A DNA stretch of 64,000 bases from Paraburkholderia sp. BCC1885 (GCF_900996235.1 NZ_CAAJGM010000011.1:161569-225568), one strand, 5' to 3'; counted from the stretch's first letter, positions 27,711 to 36,955 are shown. Numbers and translations: made by a program. The notes: generated from the sequence alone by a model not told the origin.

Positions 27711-27893
27711 TCACGCGATCATTTGCACCCACTCGCCGCGCCAGTCCGGCGCCTCAAAGGGATCCGCAAAATACTGCGTCTCGCGCACCACCTTGCCGTT
27801 GCGGAATTTCATGATGCTCACCGCGCACGCCGTTCGTCCGCGATACCTGGCAAAAATCGCTCGGACCGCAATCAGCTCGCCGCTGAGGTGCGC
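27711..27893 (-). pseudogene. C-terminal remnant of a SnoaL-like (NTF2-fold) protein
   Basis: On the minus strand, in frame with the stop TGA at 27711-27713, the sequence encodes about 55-60 residues including MKFRNGKVVRETQYFADPFE and a WRGEWV end. This is the C-terminal pattern of SnoaL-like/nuclear transport factor 2 proteins. Upstream, the frame soon meets a stop and overlaps the end of the GNAT gene in another frame. The missing N-terminal half shows a deletion or rearrangement. Confidence 0.7.
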
Positions 27894-28684
27894 GGCTCAT
27901 AACATAAGCTCGCAAAGCGTCCTTGCCGCCGGAATCCTAACGCCTCGTATATCGCACCGGCGTGATAGGTTTCATCTGCCACCATGACGAGCCGGTCCGA
28001 ACGCCGCGCGTTCAGTTTGATCACTTCGCTCACCAGAGTCCTGCAGACCTTCTGGTTTCGATGCGTCTGCGCAGTCACCACCGACTGAAAGCGCCCAATG
28101 CCATCAAGAAAGAACAGGCCAAGACTTCCCACCTGTTCGCCGCCGATGAAAGCGCCCCACCAGTTTCCCAGGCCACGGTCGATCAACTGACGGTGAGCCG
28201 TTTGCTGATAGGCCATGTAGCGCTGCGAGGTGGGGTCCTGCGGATTTGACATATCCGCGAGTTGCATCTGGGACCAGGTGTCCCAATCCTGCTGCGTGGA
28301 AAAGGGACGCACTTCGACCAGGGGGTTGGTCGCAACCGCCGATATCTCGTCGGGGTGAGCCGTCAGCACACGGTACACCGTTGCGCCATAGCCTCGTTCG
28401 ACGAAAGCGTCGAGGTCAATTACGCTGTCCGCCGCTTCCGGCCAGGTAAAGGTCCGATGCGCGATTCGCGGCGGCGTGCCGATTAGCCGCGCAAAATCGC
28501 GCTCAAGCCGCTTCAGATCGCTTTGCGCGGGGCGCTGTTGCAGCACGAGCACATTACCGAAAAAGTAGTCGGGGGCGTCGGGCGTGCGAACGACGATATA
28601 GTCATCGCGCGATTCGACCACGCCCGTTTCCATGTGCAGCAATAGATCCGTCGTGAGACCCAGATTGTCGGGGAAGTCATGCAT
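27872..28684 (-). CDS. GNAT family N-acetyltransferase
   Basis: A 270-residue protein with a C-terminal GNAT domain (about residues 140-265: WWGAFIGGEQVGSLGLFF, RFQSVVTAQTHRNQKVCRTL, LGFRRQGRFASLCYEP). The acetyl-CoA loop RNQKVC lacks the usual glycines of Q/RxxGxG/A, so activity is uncertain. The N-terminal half is an unassigned extension, as in two-part GNAT proteins. Its last codons overlap the SnoaL remnant in another frame, so the present C-terminus may have been made by the rearrangement. Confidence 0.85.
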   Translation of the reverse strand: MHDFPDNLGLTTDLLLHMETGVVESRDDYIVVRTPDAPDYFFGNVLVLQQRPAQSDLKRLERDFARLIGTPPRIAHRTFTWPEAADSVIDLDAFVERGYGATVYRVLTAHPDEISAVATNPLVEVRPFSTQQDWDTWSQMQLADMSNPQDPTSQRYMAYQQTAHRQLIDRGLGNWWGAFIGGEQVGSLGLFFLDGIGRFQSVVTAQTHRNQKVCRTLVSEVIKLNARRSDRLVMVADETYHAGAIYEALGFRRQGRFASLCYEPRTSAAS

Positions 28685-28769
28685 TTTGAATGTTTTCGTC
28701 TTGTCGTGAGCAGTCTACGGGCATAACCCGCGTCTTCGCGGCATGCGCAACGGCGCGTAGCTTATACGC

Positions 28770-29054
28770 CTATTGCCCATTGCGTGTCGCGCGATCCCCT
28801 TCGCCATCTGCCTCTTTACGGCATTCATAGGCGCCCTCGTTCGTATTGGCATACCAACGCTGGCCTTTGAAGTGATACACGCCGGTTTTGGTATTGACCC
28901 ATACGACGGTGTCTTTCGGGCAATGCTGCCGCGCCTCCTGCTCGTTATGGAATTGCGTGGCGGATTGCGCATGGACCGCGCTTAAAGGCGAGGCACAGCC
29001 TGCGAACAGGACACACGCATAAAGAAGCGCTTTTCTGCAAAAGTCTGGCAACAC
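28770..29054 (-). CDS. Small exported hypothetical protein
   Basis: A 94-residue protein with an N-terminal hydrophobic signal MLPDFCRKALLYACVLFAGC. The FAGC sequence could be a lipobox with lipidated Cys20, though a signal peptidase I site at VHA-QS near residue 29 is also possible. The mature part (ARQHCPKDTVVWVNTKTGVYHFKGQRWYANT) has the look of small secreted proteins with TxxGxYHxxG repeats found in proteobacteria. Function unknown. It stands alone on the minus strand. Confidence 0.75.
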   Translation of the reverse strand: MLPDFCRKALLYACVLFAGCASPLSAVHAQSATQFHNEQEARQHCPKDTVVWVNTKTGVYHFKGQRWYANTNEGAYECRKEADGEGDRATRNGQ

Positions 29055-29202
29055 GATGCCCCCGGTTTATTGGCTCTGCTGGTTTTATCCGGCTACTTTA
29101 CCTTACCGCCTCCCGTTGCATCCACGTCCCACATTCCGCGGCCTAAATAGCGGCCCCGCGTCTGCTCCGCCTGGCGTGTCCCGGCAAAGATCGCTTCAAG
29201 CC

Positions 29203-29229
29203 TAAAGATTTTCAGTTTCCTGACGATAT
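29203..29229 (+). promoter_or_regulatory. sigma28 (FliA)-like promoter
   Basis: TAAAGATT (29203-29210), an 11-nt spacer and GACGATAT (29222-29229) match the flagellar sigma28 consensus TAAAGTTT-N11-GCCGATAA at 13 of 16 positions. It lies about 70 nt before the start of the large gene at 29298, suggesting expression with late flagellar and chemotaxis genes. Confidence 0.55.
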
Positions 29230-29297
29230 ACCGGCTGATAGGCCGCCCGTCCGCCAGACGACCGCATCGACCACCGAAAAAATAAACGCACCGCACC

Positions 29298-30839
29298 ATG
29301 ACCACCATATCGTCATTGAACGCAGGTCTTCTTTCAGCGCTGACGCCTTCGGCGAGCACGGCGAACAGCCTGGCTGCGAGCGCCGCCACCTCGGCCGATG
29401 CCGTCATCGGCTCGACCATTGTCACGATTCCGTCGCCGCTCGGCGAAGCGCCGCTCGTCTACACGCCGGAAGGCACATTAGCGGGCGCGGCGCCTGTCAT
29501 CAGCTGGGCCGGCAGTAACACCGACGCGGTCTCTCAGGTGATGGCGGGCGACTATATGTCCGGCACCATGTCCGGGCAGTTCTACGGTCTCGGAAGCGCC
29601 CTGCTCGATCGCTTTAACACCACCGGCAGCAATTTCTCGCAGTCGGTATCGGCCACGACGCCTGGCGGCATGCCCGCAAACGGACTCGGCGCGCAAGGGG
29701 CGCAAGGCGAAATCAAGCTGACCGTGCAGACGGCGAGCGGCAAGAGCGTGGATATCGAGCTGGACAGCGAAGACGGCACGCTGTCGGTGAGCGTGAACAG
29801 CAGCGGCAGCCTGAGCGGCACCGAACGCAGCGCGCTCGCCAAGCTCGCCACCGGCTTCCAGCAGGCTATCGACGGTCTGAGCGGCACGCCGCCGTCGCTC
29901 AATCTGAGCGGTTTGATGCAGTACGATCCGTCGGTGTTGTCGTCGGTGAATCTGCAGGTCAGTGTGACGGGCGAAGGATCGAACAATATCTCGGCTAACG
30001 TCGCGCTCAACAGCAAGACGAAAAGCGTGAACCTGACGGACTCGGCCGGCACGATCAACCTCTCGCTGGATACGGGCAGCGATTCCGCCATCCTCGGTTC
30101 GACCGCGCAACAGAATCAGGCCGTCGCCAGCTATCTGAAGCAGTTCGATAGCGCCGACGCCGAGGGCCACGGCAACACCGCATTGATGTCGCTGTTCAAG
30201 GACGCGTTCACGCAACTGAACAGCACCGATGGTGCGTCGACCCAACAGCTTCCGGGTACGGCATACGCGCCGTGGCTCGCCCAGGCAGACCAGTCCATGC
30301 TGACGGGCCTGCCCGATTTCACCGCCTCGATTACCGACACCACCGTGTCGTCCAATCCGTTACTGCCGGATCAAACGGACAGCTTCTCCTACCAGGTTTC
30401 GCAAAGCACGCAACTGCAGGGCGATGCGGAGGCAGGCTCGATCACGCAAACCCAGCAATCGCTACTGAAGGCCTCGTTCCACACGTCGCTCTCGGGCGGC
30501 CCGGTGGATCTCACCCCGGCGACGTCGTCGCAGACCTACGACTACGACCAGGTCGACGATGCAGAAAGCAGCACGGTCAGCCTCGCCACGGAAGAAGGCA
30601 AACTGCTGAGCGCGTCGCTCAGCCAGTCGTCGAGCAAAACCACCACGGTTTCCGAATACGTGCGGGGTGTGCTGATGTCGAATACCACCACGCCGGACAA
30701 TACGTCCAGCTCGCAAGATCTGCTTAGCTTGCTGAAACCTTTCCTGGCCGATGACGAAGCCGAGCAAAACAGCGGCGGCTGGCAGCAGGCGCTTTCCAGG
30801 CTCCACAGCATGATCCTGCTGGGCTCGAATTCGAACTAA
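29298..30839 (+). CDS. Large Ser/Thr-rich hypothetical protein
   Basis: A 513-residue protein with no Cys, rich in Ser, Thr, Gln and Ala, starting MTTISSLNAGLLSALTPSAS. I do not recognise a catalytic domain. The middle (about residues 140-290) looks like repeated beta-strand segments (GEIKLTVQTASGKSVDIELDS, LSVSVNSSGSLSGTE, VNLQVSVTGEGSNN), and the C-terminus is helical. There is no signal peptide. The composition and the sigma28-like promoter suggest a motility-linked or flagellum-exported protein, but that is inference. A strong shared terminator follows. Confidence 0.8.
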   Translation: MTTISSLNAGLLSALTPSASTANSLAASAATSADAVIGSTIVTIPSPLGEAPLVYTPEGTLAGAAPVISWAGSNTDAVSQVMAGDYMSGTMSGQFYGLGSALLDRFNTTGSNFSQSVSATTPGGMPANGLGAQGAQGEIKLTVQTASGKSVDIELDSEDGTLSVSVNSSGSLSGTERSALAKLATGFQQAIDGLSGTPPSLNLSGLMQYDPSVLSSVNLQVSVTGEGSNNISANVALNSKTKSVNLTDSAGTINLSLDTGSDSAILGSTAQQNQAVASYLKQFDSADAEGHGNTALMSLFKDAFTQLNSTDGASTQQLPGTAYAPWLAQADQSMLTGLPDFTASITDTTVSSNPLLPDQTDSFSYQVSQSTQLQGDAEAGSITQTQQSLLKASFHTSLSGGPVDLTPATSSQTYDYDQVDDAESSTVSLATEEGKLLSASLSQSSSKTTTVSEYVRGVLMSNTTTPDNTSSSQDLLSLLKPFLADDEAEQNSGGWQQALSRLHSMILLGSNSN

Positions 30840-30860
30840 GAAACCAGGCGAGCCCGAAAA

Positions 30861-30890
30861 AAACGGACATGATGTGTGTCATGTCCGTTT
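30861..30890. terminator. Bidirectional rho-independent terminator
   Basis: A perfect 12-bp stem AAACGGACATGA/TCATGTCCGTTT (30861-30872 and 30879-30890) with a 6-nt loop has A-rich sequence on the left and T-rich on the right, so it can end both convergent transcripts: the 29298 gene and dctA. Confidence 0.9.
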
Positions 30891-30913
30891 TGTTACACCG
30901 TCAGGCATGCTGA

Positions 30914-32272
30914 TCAATGCGTATGCGGTGTCGCCAGTGTATCGGTTGCGGCGGTCCGCCCGGTTGGCGTGTCGTCGATGGCTTGCAACGTATCGAGGCT
31001 CGTATCGGAGTTGCGGTCGAGCATCGCGCGGGCCTGATTCATATCGAGCGCGCCTTCCCAACGCGCCACCACGATGGTCGCCACGCCATTGCCAATCAGG
31101 TTCGTCACGGCACGCGCCTCGTTGAGAAAGCGGTCCACGCCCAGCAGTAGCACGAGGCCGGACACGGGAATCTTGTGCATGGAAGACAAGGTCGCGGCCA
31201 GCGCCACAAATCCCGCTCCCGCCACGCCCGCCGACCCTTTGGAGGTCAGCAGCATCACGCCGAGCAGCAGCAGCTGATCCCAGATCGTCAGCGGGATATT
31301 CAGCGCCTGCGCCACGAACATCGAAGCCATGGTCAGATAGATCGCGGTGCCGTCGGCGTTGAAGGTATAGCCCGTAGGCAGCACCATCCCCACCACCGGC
31401 CGCGAGCAGCCGAGCTTTTCCATCTTGATCAGCATCTGCGGCAGCACGGCTTCGGTCGACGCCGTACCGAGCGTAATGAAGATTTCGTCCTTGATATAGC
31501 GGAGATACTTCCACAGCGACAGCCCGCTCATGCGCATCACGAGACCCAGCACCACCACCACGAAGAACACCGACGTCAGGTAAAGACACAACATCAGTTG
31601 TCCGAACGATGCCAGCGTGCCGATGCCGTACCTTGCGATGGTGAAGGCCATGCCGCCGAACGCGCCGATGGGCGCGACATACATGACGATTCGCACGACG
31701 CCGAACATGCCTTGCAGCAGCATGTCCAGCATATCGACGAACGGCGCGGTGCGCGGCCCCAGCTTGGCAAACGCCACCGCGAGCAGCACCGAAAAGAAGA
31801 TGATGGGCAGCATGTCGCCATTCGCGAACGCGCCGACAATGCTGTTGGGCACGATGCTCATAAAGAAATCGAGCATGCCGTGCTGCTGCGCCGCGTGCGT
31901 GTACGAGGCGATGCCTGAACTGTCGATATGCGCGGCGTCGATGTTCATGCCGCTGCCCGGCCGGATTACGTCGACGATGACGAGGCCTACCGCGAGCGCA
32001 ATCGACGAAGCAATTTCGAAGTAAACGATTGCCTTGACGCCCACCCGCCCCGCCTCATGCAGATCGCTCATGCGGGCGATGCCCACCACGACGGAGGCGA
32101 AGATGATCGGCGCCAGCAGCATCCGGATCAGTTTGATGAACAGGTCGCCGAGCGGCTTGAGTTGGGAGCCGACGTCAGGATAAAAATGCCCGACGAACAC
32201 ACCGGCCACAATGCCGATCAACACCTGGACATAAAGCCTGGAAAGTGTTTTTCCGATCCTTGAAACCCGCAT
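30914..32272 (-). CDS. dctA: C4-dicarboxylate:cation symporter DctA
   Basis: A 452-residue member of the dicarboxylate/amino acid:cation symporter family. N-terminal YVQVLIGIVAGVFVGHFYPDVG, the LIRMLLAPIIFASVVVGIA segment, the hairpin SGMNIDAA, the serine-rich hairpin TLGTASTEAVLPQML and the C-terminal RFLNEARAVTNLIGNGVATIVV are all present. DctA imports succinate, malate, fumarate and sometimes tartrate. It lies 164 bp downstream of tarD in the same direction, so it may carry tartrate for that enzyme. Confidence 0.95.
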   Translation of the reverse strand: MRVSRIGKTLSRLYVQVLIGIVAGVFVGHFYPDVGSQLKPLGDLFIKLIRMLLAPIIFASVVVGIARMSDLHEAGRVGVKAIVYFEIASSIALAVGLVIVDVIRPGSGMNIDAAHIDSSGIASYTHAAQQHGMLDFFMSIVPNSIVGAFANGDMLPIIFFSVLLAVAFAKLGPRTAPFVDMLDMLLQGMFGVVRIVMYVAPIGAFGGMAFTIARYGIGTLASFGQLMLCLYLTSVFFVVVVLGLVMRMSGLSLWKYLRYIKDEIFITLGTASTEAVLPQMLIKMEKLGCSRPVVGMVLPTGYTFNADGTAIYLTMASMFVAQALNIPLTIWDQLLLLGVMLLTSKGSAGVAGAGFVALAATLSSMHKIPVSGLVLLLGVDRFLNEARAVTNLIGNGVATIVVARWEGALDMNQARAMLDRNSDTSLDTLQAIDDTPTGRTAATDTLATPHTH

Positions 32273-32436
32273 GACTGTCTCCTATGCGTGGCATCTTCTA
32301 ATGAAAATCAGGCCGGGCCGCCGTGGCGAGCCCGTTCCTGTTTCGCCTGCATTGCTTTCATCTATTGTTATGAACACTACGCCTGGCTTATGTCAGTTCG
32401 CCGTGGCGTTTGAAAGCACCTGCGCGCTTTCACCGC

Positions 32437-33603
32437 TTACGCCGAGAGCTTTTTCATCTCGGCGTAAAGGTCGGCCTTACCTTCAAAGCCGATGCCGGGC
32501 AGATCGGGCATCGTGATGAAACCGTTTTCCACCTTCACGCCATCCGGGAAGCCGCCATACGGCTGGAACAGGTCCGGATAGGACTCGTTGCCGCCGAGAC
32601 CCAACCCTGCCGCGATATTCAGCGACATCTGGTGGCCGCCATGCGGAATGCAGCGGCTTGCCGACCAGCCATGCTGATGCAGCATCTCGAGCGTGCGCAG
32701 ATATTCGACAAGGCCATAGCTTAAGGCGCAATCGAACTGCAACCAGTCGCGGTCCGCACGCATGCCGCCGTAACGGATCAGGTTGCGCGCGTCCTGCATC
32801 GAGAACAGGTCTTCGCCGGTCGCCATCGGCTTGTCGTAATAGTTGCGCAGGGTGGCCTGCAATTCGAAGTCGAGCGGGTCGCCCGGCTCTTCATACCAGA
32901 ACAGATCGTATTGCGACAAAGCCTTGGCGTATTGAATAGCGGTGTCGAGATCGAAGCGGCCGTTGGCGTCGACAGCGAGCTTCTGTCCGTCGCCCAGCAC
33001 GCTCAGAATCGAATCGATGCGGCGCAGATCTTCGTCGAGCGAAGCGCCGCCAATCTTCTTCTTCACGACCGTATAACCGCGGTCGATATAGCTGCGCATT
33101 TCGTCTTTCAGCTTGCCGTGGTCCTGGCCCGGATAGTAATAACCGCCCGCCGCATAGACGAAAATCTTGCGGTCCGGCTGGCCATTGCCGTAACGGTCGG
33201 CCAGCAACTGGAACAGCGGCTTGCCTTCGATCTTCGCCACGGCGTCCCAGATCGCCATGTCGATGGTGCCGATCGCCACCGACCGCTCGCCGTGGCCGCC
33301 CGGCTTTTCGTTGGTGAACATGGTGGCCCAGATCTTGTGCGGATCGAGGTTGTCGCCTGCACCGTTGACGAGGGTGGCGGGGTCAGCTTCGAGAATGCGC
33401 GGAATGAAGCGCTCGCGCATCAGCTTGCCCTGGCCATAACGGCCGTTCGAATTGAAGCCATAACCGACCACCGGCTTGCCGTCGCGAATCACGTCCGTCA
33501 CCACGGCGACGAGACTCAGCGTCATCTTGCTGAAGTCGATATAGGCATTGCGGATGGGCGAGCTGATCGGAACGGTCTGTTCGCGGATTTCAACGATTCT
33601 CAT
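32437..33603 (-). CDS. tarD: D-tartrate dehydratase (enolase superfamily)
   Basis: A 388-residue enolase-superfamily enzyme very similar in recalled sequence to the characterised Bradyrhizobium D-tartrate dehydratase (389 residues). The catalytic set is offset by one: Lys183 in VVKKKIGG, metal ligands Asp212 (DANGRF), Glu238 and Glu264 (TGEDLF), and His321 (IPHGGHQ). The enzyme converts D-tartrate to oxaloacetate with Mg2+. Downstream is dctA and upstream a divergent LysR gene, together forming a compact tartrate-use module. Of the catabolic genes here this is the best-assigned. Confidence 0.9.
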   Translation of the reverse strand: MRIVEIREQTVPISSPIRNAYIDFSKMTLSLVAVVTDVIRDGKPVVGYGFNSNGRYGQGKLMRERFIPRILEADPATLVNGAGDNLDPHKIWATMFTNEKPGGHGERSVAIGTIDMAIWDAVAKIEGKPLFQLLADRYGNGQPDRKIFVYAAGGYYYPGQDHGKLKDEMRSYIDRGYTVVKKKIGGASLDEDLRRIDSILSVLGDGQKLAVDANGRFDLDTAIQYAKALSQYDLFWYEEPGDPLDFELQATLRNYYDKPMATGEDLFSMQDARNLIRYGGMRADRDWLQFDCALSYGLVEYLRTLEMLHQHGWSASRCIPHGGHQMSLNIAAGLGLGGNESYPDLFQPYGGFPDGVKVENGFITMPDLPGIGFEGKADLYAEMKKLSA

Positions 33604-33734
33604 GACGGCGTCTCCTGACTATTGAGTACCTGATAATGCACGCACGGCACGCGGGGCGCATGGAGCACGCCGTGCGTGCATGCCGGCGTCCGGCTGCAAA
33701 GGAAACTAGCTTATCGGCGAACCGGGCGGTTAGA

Positions 33735-33773
33735 ATTCACTTATATTCATTTCATCTTTTACTTTTAGTGAAT
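33735..33773. promoter_or_regulatory. Inverted repeat in the tarD/LysR divergent promoter
   Basis: ATTCACT (33735-33741) and AGTGAAT (33767-33773) form a perfect 7-bp inverted repeat, 25 nt apart, in an AT-rich stretch directly before the LysR gene and about 130 nt upstream of tarD. It is a candidate LysR operator. Confidence 0.45.
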
Positions 33774-33780
33774 AACTGAA

Positions 33781-34740
33781 GTGTCCAGCGACTCGACCTC
33801 GGACTTCGAATTCTTCATCCTGCTCGCCCGGCTCAAAAGCCTGTCCGGCGCGGCGCGCGCGCTCGATCTCACGCCGCCGGCCACTACCCGGCGGCTCGGG
33901 TTGATCGAACAAAAACTGGGGGCGCGCCTCGTCAATCGCACTACCCGCAGTGTCAGTCTGACGCCGGAAGGCGAGACCTATCTGCGCTATGCGACGCAGA
34001 TCGTCGGCCAGGTGCGGCAAATGGAAGACGAAATCTCCGGCGCCCGCTCCGATCCGCACGGCCTGCTGCGCGTCAACGCGACCCTCGGCTTTGGGCGCAC
34101 GACCATCGCGCCGCTCGTATCCGAATTCGCCAAGCGCTTTCCCAACGTGGAGATCCAGTTCGAAGTGACCGACCGTCCCATCGATCTGGTCGAAGAAGCC
34201 TTCGACATGGCGATCCGCTTCGGCACGCTGCCCGACAGCCGGCTGAGCGCGCGACGCATCATGAGCAACCGGCGCTTTCTGTGCGCCTCGCCGAAGTATC
34301 TGGAACGCTTCGGCACGCCGGAGCGCGTGGAAGATCTGGTGCGGCACCGCTGCATCATCCACCGTCAAAACGACGATGCCTATGGCGTGTGGCGTTATAT
34401 GCAAGGCGATCACGCCGAAGCGCTGAAGGTGAAAGGCGCGCTGTCCAGCAACGATGGCGACATCGTGCTGCGCTGGGCGCTCGATGGCCACGGCATCCTG
34501 ATCCGCTCGGAGTGGGATCTGGCGAAATACGTGCAAAGCGGCCGGCTCAAACTGGTTTTGCCGAATATCGTGCTGCCGTCGGCGGATCTGTTCGTCTACT
34601 ACCCCAGCCAGCGCAACCAGACCGCCCGCGCGCGGGCCTTTATCGACTTTCTGATCAACCATTTTCAGGCGCCGTTCATTCCGGTCGAAACCGGCGCACT
34701 GATTTACGACCAGAAAAAGAAAGCGGGTCGCAGGACGTAA
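33781..34740 (+). CDS. LysR family transcriptional regulator
   Basis: A 319-residue LysR protein starting at GTG 33781 (MSSDSTSDFEFFILLARLKS). The helix-turn-helix SLSGAARALDLTPPATTRRLGLIEQKLGARLVNRTTRSVSLT is at about residues 20-62 and the ligand domain follows. It is divergent from tarD-dctA and is the likely activator of that operon with tartrate or a related acid as inducer. The effector is inferred from context only. Confidence 0.92.
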   Translation: MSSDSTSDFEFFILLARLKSLSGAARALDLTPPATTRRLGLIEQKLGARLVNRTTRSVSLTPEGETYLRYATQIVGQVRQMEDEISGARSDPHGLLRVNATLGFGRTTIAPLVSEFAKRFPNVEIQFEVTDRPIDLVEEAFDMAIRFGTLPDSRLSARRIMSNRRFLCASPKYLERFGTPERVEDLVRHRCIIHRQNDDAYGVWRYMQGDHAEALKVKGALSSNDGDIVLRWALDGHGILIRSEWDLAKYVQSGRLKLVLPNIVLPSADLFVYYPSQRNQTARARAFIDFLINHFQAPFIPVETGALIYDQKKKAGRRT

Positions 34741-34759
34741 AGCGCGCGGCGCTGTCGCG

Positions 34760-35749
34760 CTAACGTGGTGCGGCAACGTGCATGGCGCGACGCTCGGCGT
34801 CGGCAAACATCTCGCGCAGGCGTTGCCGTTCGTCGTCGCTCAGATAGGAGGCCGCCGCCGGCATCGTCAGCACCAGTTGCAATGTGAGGTCGCCGCGCAT
34901 GCCGTTGCGATCCGCGAGACCGCGCTTGGGAAGACGGATCGTGCTGCCCGCGTGGGCGTTCGGCGCAATCGCGATCTGCAACGGCTGCCCCAAAATCGGC
35001 ACTTCGATACTGCCGCCGAGCGTCGCCGTCACGAAATCGACTTGAATCTCGCAGGCGAGATTCAACCCGTCGCGATGAAAGTCCGCGCCGCACACAATCA
35101 CCACTGAAAAAATCGCGTCGCCCCAGGGGCCGCCATTCGCACCGGGATGGCCGCCGCCTTCGACAACCAGCCGCTGCCCGTCCCATGCCCCTGCTGGCAC
35201 CTTGACGGCTTCCGACTTACGATACGTGCCGATTCCGCTGCCGCGACACATGGAGCATTGATCCGTGGCCGGCGGCCGGCCGGTTCCGCCACAGGCGCTG
35301 CAACGCCTGCCCGACACCGACTGGCCGCTCCCGTAGCATGGCGCGCACTCCGAACCGCGCTGCTGGCATTGCCGGCACGGCCCGTTCACCGCGTAACTCA
35401 CCTCGACCTCCCCGCCGTGAATGGCGGCTTCGAGCGGCACGAAAAGTTCGACGAGGCAGTTGGCGCCGCGCATCGGCGGACCGCTGCGCGGCTCGCGCGC
35501 GGCGGTGTCCGGATAGCGCTCGCTGCCCGCAGTTGAAGCGGACGCCGTGACCAGCGGCGCTTTGCGCTTGCCGGTCAGGATTTCGAAGGCTTCCTGAATG
35601 CGCTTGAAAACCGGTTCGACGCTAACCTCACGGCCCTTGTTGCGGTCCGGATGGTATTTCGCCCGCAGACGCCGGTAAGCACGTTTGACGTCCGCTTGCG
35701 ATGCCGTTTCCGGCAGGTCCAGCCGCCTGTAGTATTCCTCGAGGCTCAC
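34760..35749 (-). CDS. DnaJ-like co-chaperone
   Basis: A 329-residue type-I-like Hsp40. The J domain is at about residues 1-65 (EYYRRLDLPETASQADVKRAYRRLRAKYHPDRNKG, HPD motif intact). A variable linker follows in place of a G/F region. The zinc-finger region has CRQCQQRG, CAPCYGSG, CSACGGTG and CSMCRGSG, the first repeat being degenerate. C-terminal substrate-binding domains follow. It is shorter than DnaJ (about 376 residues) and is not next to dnaK, so it is probably a specialised Hsp70 partner. Confidence 0.9.
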   Translation of the reverse strand: MSLEEYYRRLDLPETASQADVKRAYRRLRAKYHPDRNKGREVSVEPVFKRIQEAFEILTGKRKAPLVTASASTAGSERYPDTAAREPRSGPPMRGANCLVELFVPLEAAIHGGEVEVSYAVNGPCRQCQQRGSECAPCYGSGQSVSGRRCSACGGTGRPPATDQCSMCRGSGIGTYRKSEAVKVPAGAWDGQRLVVEGGGHPGANGGPWGDAIFSVVIVCGADFHRDGLNLACEIQVDFVTATLGGSIEVPILGQPLQIAIAPNAHAGSTIRLPKRGLADRNGMRGDLTLQLVLTMPAAASYLSDDERQRLREMFADAERRAMHVAAPR

Positions 35750-35828
35750 CCGTTTCCCCGCGATTTTTCCAAGGTCGCAAGTCTATCAAGAAGCGAAGGC
35801 GGTGGCGGAAGACGCCGCATGCCATTCC

Positions 35829-36827
35829 CTACGCAACCAGGACTGCCTTGGCTCCCTCGCGCGACTCATAAGCCATGGCCTGGTCGATCTGATCGTAACT
35901 GAACGTCTTGCCGATTTTCGTCGTGAACAGCGGATCGTCGATCAGACTTTCGAGCGCGGTCAACGCCGCGACGAGCTTCGCGGGCTCCTTCACCGTCCTG
36001 CTTTCGAAATTGCTGAAACGCCGCATGATCAGATTCTTCATCATGAAGAGCACGGTCGGAATGGCGACCGGCGTGGCGCCGTCGAGAAAACCGTAGAAGT
36101 AGAGCGTCGAATTCATCGGCAGGCAAGGGGCTATTTTCCCGGCCAGATCGCCGCCGACGCCGTCGAAGACCGCAGTCGTACCCAGCTCCGCGGACAACTT
36201 GCCGAGCGCGTCGGTAAAGCCTTCGCGGGTCGATACGAGCACGTACTGCGCCCCTGATCTGATGAGCGACTCGCGCGCGGCATCGGTGCGCACGATAAAA
36301 ATCGCCGGCAGCTTACGGCTGCGCGCGAGCGCGGCCATTGCATATCCGGTCGCCGAATTCCCTGCCGTGATGATCACGCCCCGGTGGCCGGCTTCGCCGA
36401 TCTCTTCAAGAAAAGCATAGGCCGTCATGACGTTGACTAGTGAACCGCAGTAGTCCTTAGCATGCACCTGGTCCGGCAATATCAGGCATGCCGTATAAGG
36501 CACCTGAGCCCGCTCGCACCACAGCCCGATACTCTGCGGGCTTCTGCTCAAGGAACGGTAGACCGCCACCTGCTTACCCGCATAGTGCGCCGAGACACCC
36601 GCGCCCACCGCCACCACCCGTCCCGCGCCCGACGCGCCCCACACGTCATGCTGGCCAAGGGCAAACGGATTGCCGGCTGCGTTCGGCATTCTCAGGAACG
36701 TCTTGTCGCCATGGTTGATCGCCGAGGCCTCCATGTCGATCAGCACATGGCCCGGCGCGGCTTCGGCCGGCATGGGAATATCGCGCACTTCCAGTTCGCG
36801 GGAGGGTGTGACGCAAATCGCTTTCAT
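35829..36827 (-). CDS. Zinc-type alcohol dehydrogenase-like protein (quinone oxidoreductase, MDR family)
   Basis: A 332-residue medium-chain reductase. The GroES-like domain (GHVLIDMEASAINHGDKTFLRMPNAAGNPF, WGASGAGRVVAVGAGV) lacks the catalytic zinc cysteines, as in quinone oxidoreductases, and the nucleotide-binding domain has the motif TAGNSATGYAMAAL. It probably reduces quinones or enones with NADPH. It is divergent from the LysR gene at 36956, which is its likely regulator. Length is usual. Confidence 0.9.
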   Translation of the reverse strand: MKAICVTPSRELEVRDIPMPAEAAPGHVLIDMEASAINHGDKTFLRMPNAAGNPFALGQHDVWGASGAGRVVAVGAGVSAHYAGKQVAVYRSLSRSPQSIGLWCERAQVPYTACLILPDQVHAKDYCGSLVNVMTAYAFLEEIGEAGHRGVIITAGNSATGYAMAALARSRKLPAIFIVRTDAARESLIRSGAQYVLVSTREGFTDALGKLSAELGTTAVFDGVGGDLAGKIAPCLPMNSTLYFYGFLDGATPVAIPTVLFMMKNLIMRRFSNFESRTVKEPAKLVAALTALESLIDDPLFTTKIGKTFSYDQIDQAMAYESREGAKAVLVA

Positions 36828-36955
36828 CGCTCAGATCCTTTTTCCAGGGTGTAGTGGATGGCACAGCCCATAACATAAGCAAATTCATCTATTGTCGAAA
36901 CGCTGCTTTACGACATACCATCCATTCCACTTCGGAATTGATGCAGGTACGTGAT

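Noticed and set aside
29093..29425. Minus-strand 110-codon frame across the start of the 513-residue gene
   Set aside because: No family pattern or ribosome site; it overlaps the sigma28-like promoter and the start of the better-supported plus-strand gene.
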